From positions 1,064,240 through 1,128,239 of the forward strand of contig NMRA01000053.1 of NCBI GenBank assembly GCA_002633005.1: DNA of 64,000 nucleotides, read 5' to 3'. Positions within the stretch are counted from its first letter, which is position 1. Each line of letters begins with the position of its first letter. Shown here piece after piece: positions 45,556-57,500 of this stretch. The notes under the pieces are model-generated. The model searched no databases and was not told the origin of the DNA. It saw nothing but the letters and a program-made list of their open reading frames with translations. The DNA is from Phoronis australis (lineage: Eukaryota > Phoronida > Phoronidae). Position numbers and translations under genes: made by a program.

Positions 45556-48500
45556 TTAATACTTGATGTCCCATCTGGATGGTTGTTCACAGGCGACCTC
45601 TGGGTCGGGACACAGTCTTTTGAATGTGGTGTCTTGCTGGAAGCCCAGAATTTCACGTTCTTCATGGATTCTAAAGCTGAAGGTGGATACATACGATCCT
45701 ATGAACACCCTGAGGAAAGGATTAAAAAGTATACGATCTTACTAAATAAGACCTTTTCAGTCATTAATTTTTGAAATTTAGAAACTTGGCCAACTTCACG
45801 CCACCTTGTACTATGTAAAAAGATTTGTACAGGACCTCTTGCATCACCAATGTTTATCACGAGCACAGGTCTAAGTATTTTTTTGTATGAAGCAGGGCAA
45901 CCATAGCATTAACGACATAATGGCAATAAAACACTGGATGAAATAAATTGTAAGTGCTGTTCATTGAAACTAGTGATTTTTAATGATTGGATTCTGAAAC
46001 TGAATTCCTTGTGAAAAGTTAGCTTAGAATTATTTTTCCCCAATTAGCCAAAAAACGGTAATTCTAAACAGAATTTGATTTGATGACCAGCATTTCAACT
46101 GGGACGAACAAGTTCACTTTAATGAATTCATTCTGGCTGATAACTTGTGGGCAAGCCGTGATGCAAAACAAAAGTTGAAACCCAACAACAGATACTTAAT
46201 TGTAAAGTGACACAATAGGTGAAGCATGGCAATACTGTTGCTATGCTGACTAACCTTGCATGGGCGCAGATATACTGGTCAATAATGGCTATCCCTCCAT
46301 CCTTCAGCTCATCATGCAACTTTGAATTGTATGTGAACCGGTGCACGTTATAACCTTCTAATAAACTCTTCAACTCATCGTACTCTGAAATAGAAGTTTG
46401 AACTTGTAACGCTATAATCATACTTGGTTACTTTTCACACAGTCAGTTAGTTATCATTGGACATTAACATGTACTACCGCTGCATAGACGACAGTTCAGG
46501 ACTAACAGCGATTCTTCTGATCACTTTTTTAGCACACTCATCTCATTTCGCACACCCAAAATTATTCGTAAAAAAAAATTTTGTCCTCACTTATTTCGCA
46601 CGAGGATACTTGGTGAGGATTTCTCGCCTCACCTAATTCCCACACATGTGAGTCAGTTTTGCATTTCGTAGAATATCAATGCAAAGCCTTGTTATTGTTG
46701 CCAGTAATACACACCTCTTTAACAGTACTAGGCCTGAACATTGTATATTCACTACCTTCATTCATTCATTTTGTACTCGGGTAACATGTAGTTGAGGGGT
46801 GTCCTGCATGAGTTTTGTGTAACCAAGAGTTACATGGCATTGCTCAAAAATGTTTTCCATCAATCATGGGGGTGCACTCTTAATATTGGAACAGTGGGAT
46901 AAAGTAACCTCATTCCTGTTAACTGGATCAAGTTGGCAACCTGTAAGTCACGTTTTGTTAAAATTCCCACAAGCACACTAACTAATTCAGCACACCCGTA
47001 AACTACGAAGTGTTTATTTGGCACACCCTGACTACCCGGAAAACTTATTTTATTTTTATTTTGTGCAACATAAGCGGAGAATTATGGTACATGTTAGGCC
47101 TATTCATGGTAACATAGACCAATCACTTTAATTTGTTAACTAAAAAAATATGAATTAGTACCAACTTGTCATGAGTTGTATATGAGTCAAACTAAACAAT
47201 ACTTCAAACTTGATTTTTACAATGAACAACTACTTGAATGTGCGACTTTAACTACTTAACCATAAATTACTGCTTTATTATACAGTCACCATAGTGATAA
47301 CAATGACATCATACCATGTTCAGGTGCATCAGTGGCAACAAACACAGTTCCCAGCTTATGTTCGTCCATAAGTCTCATCAGTTGAATAGCTGTGCCATTT
47401 ATGTCAGGAATTTCTGTGCCGTGGGCGTAGAGGAAGTCTGCACGTCTCCAGTGAACAGCAACATAGGGGCCACCAAGGGCATCGCCATGGTTCCTCTGAT
47501 ATAACAAACAGATAACACAATGTACTCTATAGCTCTGGATCAAAAGGTAGCATACAAGTAATTATAATCATAATCCAAAAAAATAATTTGCTGACTAAAG
47601 ATCCTTTCCCATATAGCTAACCCGGCCACTATGTCCAAGCTCCAATGTTAAAAGTGCTTCACTGCGAAGTTGAGCGTTACTGTTCCCATCAGCTACTGAG
47701 TTCTTCAGACAACTAATTCAGCAGCGTTATCACAAGGTGACCATGTGTCATCTGATCTAAACACCGTTATCACAAGGTGACCATGTGTCATCTGATCTAA
47801 ACACCGTTATCACAAGGTGACCATGTGTCATCTGATCTAAACACCGTTATCACAAGGTGACCATGTGTCATCTGATCTAAACACCGTTATCACAAGGTGG
47901 CCATGTGTCATCTGATCTAAACACCGACAGTATAGCACATGTGGGAACTTGTTGTGCGTAGTACTACATAACTTCAGTGATTGTTTTCATGGTAAATCCA
48001 GCAAGTGCACCGATGAATTGAAACAGAAATTATGCTTATACTGCAAAGATAATAAACACCAGAACAAATTATTAACTATTATTAACCAGTTACTGCACGC
48101 CGTTGGCAAATGCAGTGAGCTCTGACGATAACTTCAGTCGCATCGAAATTAAACGTTTTCATTTTCACTGTTAAATCCGAAAAACTTGAAAGTTGAATAA
48201 AACGAAAAGGAAACGATAATTTAGAAAATTGTAACTGTTTACAACACTTTTGAGTTTTTATCCTTAACATTTATAACAAATGAAATTTGGCCGTGTTGGC
48301 CATGGATGTACATTCAACTGGTCATGTTTGCTACGAATGTACATTGTTCAACTTTCTTTTTCGCTAAACTTCAAAAAAGACATGGTCACGTCATCCAATC
48401 AATGACAGATTAGTATGAAGCCAAACATCAAATTTAAAAGCTTTCAGAAAATTCCTACTTTAAACTTACTGGGTTAAAATCTATAGATTTGTACATGTTT

Positions 48501-51500
48501 TGCTGAGTACTCGTTCATAAGGCAAGGTTGTCATGACAACGCATTTGGCTTCCATCCAGCCATCATGACACTTGTCAGGTTCATCTTAGTTCTTTTGACG
48601 TGTACAGAACAAACAGGACAGGCTTGAGGTGAAGGACTCACAACAGATAACACACAATCAACAAATTACTTTCGGGATGAACAAAAGACTGGTTGCAATT
48701 AAGCCCATGCTTTTGTTCTCAGACAATATTCAATTGCTCACTATTCAAAGGGGTTAGCATGTTATGTTCATTATCACCCCCATGATTGCTAGTAGCGTGG
48801 GTTGCTCTAGTTACCATCTTCCAGTGTATGGATGGTGTTAACATATCGTTAGCTTATCACAAATTACACGTCAATATGACAGATGTCCAGCACTAATATG
48901 TAACTTTTGTTATAATGACATTTGAAACCTTGGGCATGTAGGTACATTTGAATACTAATTAACAACTGAAATGCAATGATTTTACCTCCATCGGTCAGTG
49001 TATTGGGCAATGTATTGGTCAATGTATCGGTCAGTGTTTACAGTAGGTCATGCATTACGTTTTCAAAATTTGTACCAAGTTAAAGGACTGGATAAAATCT
49101 GAATTCGACAAAGCATTAGAACTCATATGTCCCTTCATGGTTATGGAAAATGTTAAATTCCTTTGTGATATATCTGCCTTGTCTTGTGAATATGTTCAAT
49201 AACGGTATATATATAACGATGAGGTATCTGTCTTATTTAATTGACATGTTACTAATAACTTCGGACTAAATAATGACCAAAGACGTAAGTTATTAACTTC
49301 CCTTTAGTAACAAACAAAAAGTAGACACTGATTTGGATGTCACTGACATCAAGACACAAAACAAAAGAGGAGTCAACCTTTCTGCATATTACACTACATA
49401 CTGAGGCAATAGTTCCATCAGCCCTTGACCATCACGTTCATGTTTAACTTAATTTTTAATCAATTTTATTGTTCATACTGGGTCCATTCCTTATTTTGGT
49501 AAATTTTGCTTTTATTGGGGGGATTTAGACATTTTTGTAAAATTTTCTGTAACAGACATGACATCACTTAATTTTTGTCATTATTTTATGATAAAATTCC
49601 TTATGACATACCATTTACAACATGAATAGTTAAAGATTAACAATTGGAAGCATACACAAGTTTCTTAATCACTATAACAGTTATTTTGTTATTAACCTAA
49701 TTTCTGAAAGACGTGACTTATGTTACATTTGAGTTAGAAAACTTCTAATTTTACACATTGCAACAAAAACACATTCAAATATTTTTAATTTCAACAGATT
49801 TTTTAAAAGAAAAGCTGTAAACATATTAAAGACTGTTAGTAATAAATTTTTCATGCACACGGAATTCACGCTAGGAAAATCCAGCAGTTGGCAGTCCTGT
49901 TATAAGATTCATCGACAAATGTTTCAATCAATTGTTCACAAAATAGTCAAAGGCTTTATTGAGGTGCTAGTTAGGTCAGTGACGCAATTTTGTGAGCAAA
50001 AACGCACAAAAATTACACATTTGGTGCAAAATTTACGCAGTAAATTCTGTTATGTGGCATGATAATTATAAAATTAGAATGCTTGCTGAATATTATACTG
50101 TATGTATGTCAGACTGTGCAGATGGCATCTCTTACAAAATTTTGTCTCTTGCACATAACGAAACTAGCGCCTGAAGTAAGTGAACGTCAAGTATTCAAGC
50201 TCTACTTAGATAGCTGGAATAAAAGAAGTGAGATGCAGGTGAAGAGATGTATATTGCTTGCCAGTTTGAAGAAACAAAGCCCAATTATAGTTCTCTACTC
50301 TGGAATGTGCATGAATACTCTTCAGAGATCCATTAACAAGGGCAACACAACAAGACATGACGACAGCCACACCCATACACCTCTCTTACCTTCATATCCT
50401 TCCAGCTTTTCTCCAGCGTGGTCTTGTCTCTGACATCATCAGAGTACAGATAGTTTGCCCGGAACTCCGCACCATGACGACGGAGATGAGCAGCAAACCT
50501 CATGCTCCGTCTAGCCTGAAGAATGGTAAACAAAATGTTGTATCCCAGTGATGTAAAGTTAAATAGGAACAACACTGCCCTATGTTTACGAGTTTGAGCA
50601 AGTGTATAACACAGACGCCATCCAAGCTTGTAATAAGCAGCAGTTACCTGAGCTGTATGTTGGCACTTGCTGTCCTTTGTTAATATTTATCCTGATGATG
50701 TCTAATGAACAGACAAAACGTTGATTGACCATGAACTTTTTTAAGTGGCTATAAGCCGTCGTTCCATCAAAAAATAGAACTTTTGATTTAGACAACTAGC
50801 TAATTCAAGATTGGTTACAACTTAATCCTTATTGAGGTGAGATACTTCTGGGTTTACTTTGCAAACAACTGAGAGATGTTTATTGCTTGAAGTCACGCAC
50901 GAGGCATGAAGTGACACACTATGTCGAGCAAAGTTGTAGAGCCTTTTCAGTTCTTTTCAAACCTTAAAATTACCCTACTTTGATTTAGGGACAATTTGAG
51001 ACCAATCTGTTTTAAAATCCAAGTGTTTGTGTGTGGAAATATGCCAATAACAGTGACATTGAAGTATACTAAGTGACAAAGCCACTACAAAAACATGATG
51101 TGGAGGTTTGAACTCTGTATTTCTCTACAGGAGGATAGCTTCAGTGTAATGACAGCTTCAAATTAGGGCTGTTCCAGCAAAATCTGTATGGGGGGGGGAA
51201 GGCACTTTTATTTCGTACCCACCGCCCATATTTTTCATTTATTTCTCCAACCCATGACCCATAATTTTTTAATTATTTTTAATAGGTTAAAATATAAAAT
51301 CCAACACTTGCAAACAAATTGCCTCCAGGAGGACCTGTTAAGAATTTAGATGATTGACAGACAAGAACTAGTTGTCTTGTCCAATATTGTCAAAAACTAA
51401 AGTAGCCTGTGAGCAATACTTTTGGTAGCCACCAGGTGTCTCTGTTCACCATGTGTCTATAATTTCAATGAAAAATTTTTTCAATTAAAAGGATCTATGA

Positions 51501-54500
51501 ATCTCAAACTGTCTCCACGAACTCTTTTATACTTCTATGTCAGGTAAATATTGGAACTTGTTTATCTTACTCCTCATACTTTTTATTTAAAAATCATCAA
51601 TTTTCTTATATGTGTTAACACCAGTTTAGTGTTGCATAACTTTTCAATTCAATAGGACTGCAGACAAACAGTTGACTCAAATCAAGTTGCCCATGACTTG
51701 ATTAATGGCTTAGTGAACATATTGCACTCTGTTCACTGGCAATATGGGCTTTTTGGTATTGGGATAAGTTAGGATATATGCCAATTGCATTTTCCTTTAA
51801 TTTTGACAGTGAAGTAATCAACCTGTCAACATTAACAGGTCAAAAAATACCACCCATTTTTAATGCATCACTTCTTACAGGAACGACCACCCATAATTTG
51901 AGTTTTTTTCTTAAGACCACCACCCATGAATTTTTATTTCTACTGCTGTCCCCCCCCTCCCACACGGATTTTACTGGAACAGCCCTTAAAGGAACTGCTA
52001 AATCACATCTCAATATACCCTCCCTGATGAAGATGTCTGTAGGTGTGTGGGGGTGGAAAGAAGACTTACCATCCACCATTCAGGACTCCACTCACTGTAC
52101 ATGCCATGTATCAACCTCTCAGCCCGCAGAAAGGCCACTGACCTGGAGAGAGGAAAAGGATGCAATAAAAATATCTGCCATTTCCCAGTCTTTAGGCAGT
52201 AGATCTCATTGGCCAATCTGCAACATACTGTGAATGCTTCTCACTGGGTGAGATCATTCCGACAGGCACTAAGTTCCAAAGAACCTGGACTTTTATAACC
52301 AGCTACTTTTGTTTGGGGATTAGAAAAGAGACGGGTGTTGGTATTTAACCTTTGCTTGTTCATGGCAACATTCTTCTCTAACAAAATCAGACTCTGTGGA
52401 CTTAACAATTAGGGTTTTTTAAAACGCACGTTTTCAAGTGAAACAAAAAATGCTTGTTTGTAAAAACTAAACCAAACATACCATGTAATTTGTAACAGTC
52501 AAAACTAAGTAGTGCCAGGTCTGCAAAACTGGCCTGAGCCCTGGGTATTAAATGAGCACAGGGTAAAAAATGTCCTTGCTAACACGCAGCTCAACCAGTA
52601 GCCTCCTTTTTGCCCGAAACTCACTAACACTATTCATTCTGGGAAACCCAACAGCCAGTAAAATTTTTTTTGTGACTCCGAAAGTAAGCTTGTTGAGTCA
52701 CAATTGGAAAACTTTTTGACTTAAGGCCCAGGAAATTCCAGGTTCTTTAAAATCAGTGATCATACTTTAACATTAGGGTACCATCTGTTTTGATCTTTTT
52801 AATACGATAAGCAAAAAGAACTATAATTTGTTAGTGATATGTTATTTGTGTTGCAGCTCTATTTTTGCACACAAGATCATGGTTACAGCTGGGCAGTCAA
52901 TTACATCATTTGTCAAAACACGCTAATTGTATACATTTCACATATTTCATAATTCGTAACAGTTCGATTCAAAATCATGAAATGCGGTCCCTCAAAGAAA
53001 CTTGGACTCAAACACCTTTAGTATTAACGTCATAGAACACCTTTTAGCAGTGAACTGTGCAAAGCTTGGAGTAAGAGTTTGTAACTTGAAAGTAGGGGTT
53101 ATGCTGTCTGCTCGCAATTGCAAATTCAAAATGCAAAATAATTTATTCCGAAAACTTCATACCTAGCTGAAGTGTTCTTCATCAGGAATTCCTTCATGTA
53201 GACAGACTCAGACTGAACAGACAGACACTTGAAGACTGGTGCCTTGGTCTCATCAAATCCCCAAAACCAGCCTCTGTAATAACCCTCACTGTCCTAGAAA
53301 GTAAAGAAAAAGTGTTTCACACACAGTGCCATCTGGTGGTGTGAAGACACACACAAAACACAGCAGAAAGGAGATCATTAAGAGATATCGATGAATGGTT
53401 GAGGGATATCAGGTGCGCCACCAATTCAGATACAAGGACAACACGATTCAAATTTTAGTTTGAAAATAACTGAAACAAAACTGTTTGAAATGACGCCTAA
53501 GTACCGTGTGTAATTGCGTCAAAGTAAAGACAAGACATTGAAGAGCCCCCCATACAGAAGGTCGACAGTGTGCAACTGTAAATGAGTAGTTGCTCCAAAA
53601 ACTTGCTCGCTCCCGCCATCTTGACCGGCTAATGAACTTGTACTCGACCAGCACCCATTTAGTCGCACTGGCGAATGGGCGAGTAAATGGCCACAATGGT
53701 TGCCATACTTGGACAGTACACTTATTTGACTGAGGCAAACAAAAATAAAACATCTTAAAATTACAAAATGAATAATTAACAAAAAAATTCTCAACCTTTA
53801 TTTTTGTTAAGACATTTTACAAAATCAAATTCGACTTGTCCCCCATGCGGACTAGCGACCAGTTTCTTCTTATGAGTTCTTGAGTATGGCAAAATCTCAC
53901 CAAATTTGAACAAATATGAAAATTTGTCTTTTTTCAATTTTCAAAAACTTCTAATTGCAAAGGTTTACAATTACTTAAAGGAGAATGCCACTCGATTTAT
54001 TTCGTTTTTTACCATCTATATCCACATTACCTCCTATACAGTCGATCTCACATCCCCCTGAAAAGGTGTCGTTTTAACCTACATTGTATAAAGAAGGTGA
54101 GTAAGTGACTACAGTGATTACAGTGGTTCTTCAGCGGAGTGTGTGCCACTTGCGCGAACCATGGAGCTGCAAGGAAAGCAGGTATACCGTTTTTTTTTTT
54201 TTTGATTTCTTCGAGAACCCACAATGCTTCGGAAGTGGCTCACCGCAATAAAGAGTGAAAAGTACACCGTTAATACCAAGTACGAGACCGTGAAATATCT
54301 GTGTGTCTCATGGTGGCCTGCATTGTCCTGTTTCAAAATGAATTATTCTCACCCTAACTAATGTTTACATAAAACTCAAACAAAGAGTCAAAGTCTGCAC
54401 CAGTAGATACAGTTTGTAATGCCTTTGGAGAGTTTGTGAGTGCAAATGTTTTGAGAAACCAACAATGAATAAATCATTCTGTGTTACCGACTTCAGATGA

Positions 54501-57500
54501 AACAAAACTGTAATTGACCAGGCACCCGAGGGTGTGTGAGCGCATGCTTAGTGTTTGCCAGCAGAGTTGTAATACAACAACTCGGTTTTATATGCTATGG
54601 TCAGTAGTTAGTGGAATATTTATTATATATATTACATTATTCGAAACATTGTTATTGTACAACCTTTCGTGCTAACGGTTCTGTGAAAGGGAAGCCTGAC
54701 TTCGCAGCCCCGTTCATTAGTCTAGACTGTTCCTGACTGGAAGTCCAGCTTTCAACTTAAGTGCTTGGTTTACGTTCATGATGTCTCCAGTCCTCAATGG
54801 GTCTGATCGGGTTCCGAGCCACTGGGTTATACCGAGCATTTTGTGTATTTAGGACCGAAAAAAATTTATGAGTCTAAAATCACAGCCCACAGCTACAGTG
54901 CTTTCCTGTACATGTATGTATTTCATGGAGATGTATTTCACAGAGAATAGTTATTCTTATTTATCACTGAACAGACCGCAACTGACCTCGTTAAGTTGGC
55001 CTACCAAACTTTGTACGCTACGATTCGTTAAAAATTTCTATAAATTCATAACTGCGAAAAAACAACTCGGTTGTATAAAAACTCAATGTATTTGTAAGGG
55101 TTTTGCATCGAATTTTGATGATTTACTGGACAGGTATAAAGCAATAATTCAAGTCAAGCGAAAAGCAGACACCACTAAGCGTGTCGTGAACTGCTGAACA
55201 GACTGTGTTAGAACCTATGGCATCATCGGATAATTTCAGCTACTCCATCTGCCATCTGGTGTCAGGTAAAAGAACTGAACAGTCATGCTTTTATCGATTG
55301 AAACTACTCAATCTAGTAAACTGATACAAAATACGCAGTTTTTGGTGGCATTCTCCGTTGAAACTGGTAATAATTGTGGTATTGAGCTTCAAAATGATAA
55401 AAGCGTTTATTTGATACTTCTCACCTATTATTGAAAAACTGAAAATTAATTTAAGTAGAATTTCACTTGTACGCCATATTGTGGCATAAATCGGTGACAT
55501 TTTGCCATACCTGTTGACCAGTTACCTGTCTATAACCATACCTTTTAACCAGTTCCCTGTCTATATCCATACCTGTTGACCAGTTACCAGTCTAAACCAT
55601 ACCTGTTGACCAGTTACCTGTGTATAACCACACCTGTTGACCAGTTACCTGTTTATAACCATACATGTTGACCAGTTACCTGTTTATAACCATACATGTT
55701 GACCAGTTACCTGTCCATAACCATACCTCATGACCAGTTACCTGTCTATAACCATACTTTTTGATCAGTTACCTGTCTATAACCATACCTGTTGACCAGT
55801 TACCAGTCTTTAAACATACCCGTTGACCAGTTACCAGTCTATAACCATACCCGTTGACCAGTTACCAGACGAGTCTATAACCATACCTGTTGACCAGTTA
55901 CCTGTCTAAACCATACCCATTGACCAGTTACCTGTCTATAACCATACCCGTTGACCAGTTACCTGTTTATAACCATACCCGCTGACCAGTTACTTGTCTA
56001 TAACCTTACCTGTTGACCAGTTACCTGTCTACACTATACCTGTTGACCAGTTACCTGTCTATAACCATGGTTCTCTATGCAATCACGCAAGTCCATCTTT
56101 TGTTCCCATTTCCCATCAGTCCATCCCTCTTTGTAGCCCTGCAGGTAATACACCTCCTCAATGAGGGCAGCACCCGTCTCTGTAAGCACAAAGTTTCAGT
56201 CACCAGGGTTAGCATTGAGCAGACTACAAAAGCTAACTACCACAGGTTTGCCAATTTTACTTGTAGGCTAACTGAAAGGAGAACCACACAATGCTTTTAA
56301 CTGTTTGTCAGCACCAGTGAGGAGAATTAGCATGGACAGATATGGACGAATGCCTTTGCACATTCCAAGCTCAAGAATTTTTTAATTAAAAGAACAAATC
56401 TTTAACTTGAAAGGTAGAAATGAAATCCTTATTTACAATGATCCTTAAAGGGGAATTCTCTTTTCAATGAAACTTTACAGAAATTAGCAGTAGCGTGGAA
56501 TCGAACCCACAAACACTGCATTTCGCAGTTGAATACTCAGACAACCAAAATCCTAGGCGTTAAATAGCAAAGTACTATAAACTTCCTTTCAGTCAGTGTC
56601 AAACCACAAAAACACAACAGGTTTTATTCTTTTATAGCTCTGGTCAAAGCCAACTTCAAGAAGTCTAGACTTAATTCAACAGTAATCAGAAAATTTCATT
56701 TTTCGGGCACAAAAAGATTATGCTCCATAAATGTTCAACAATTAAGCAAGAAAAAGCTAAAGCTCCGACTCCTAAAATGTTTTCTCATCAACAGAATGAT
56801 CAACATCCTTCTGTTTAAACAGGAAACAACGTCATAAAAGAAAACCAGGAAAACATCTTCTATAGTTCGCCAAATCCCAATAGAATTCCATCTGCAAACT
56901 ACGAAACACATATCGACCAATAAGATTTAATTTCTTTCAATAAAATATTAAAATACTGCACTATGTTGTGTGTTAAGAGATTGAAAAACATGCTGGCTTA
57001 TTAGTCACTGTGAACAAACATAAAAGATGCATTAACTTATTGGGTTTGTCAGAACGTCCATCCACTATCATTCACACTGCTAGGAAGGATGTGCATTAGT
57101 GAGGATGTGAGACCATGACAACACCATCCGCATATGTTGAGTAGAAAAGCTCATAGAATCTTAAGTGATTGTTAACTGCCATCAAGTCCTTGCGAGTTGG
57201 AACAAAAAACTTTACCGTACATTTTCTAACTGAAAAATCTTTACACATTGGGACTTGCTTACAGTACGATCTAACCACTTCAAGACAAACATAATTGCCA
57301 AAACCGGTTCTTTTACATTTTTCAATGCTATGGACGCCCACAGTTCCTCTGAATTATTGTCTGATGGTAGCTATGTATAGATCTTTCAAAATGATATCAA
57401 ACTTATTTGGTGTTACTTGTGTTTTGTGAGAAAAAGAAGAAAATAAAATTTCACTTGTCCGCCATATTGCCTCCTTAAATGGTGAGATTTTACTAAAATC

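Noticed and set aside
47724-47926. CRISPR-like repeat array
   Set aside because: Direct repeats are contiguous without unique spacers, in a eukaryotic intron.
51778-52233. 151-residue plus-strand ORF
   Set aside because: Runs from inside a MITE across the antisense of a POFUT2 exon (52070-52142); a shadow.
54868-55197. 109-residue plus-strand ORF
   Set aside because: Lies in a POFUT2 intron, mixed low-information composition, no recognisable domain.
56483-56560. Functional tRNA gene on the minus strand
   Set aside because: Good B box but no consistent acceptor stem, and U33 is missing in the anticodon loop; treated as a SINE head.
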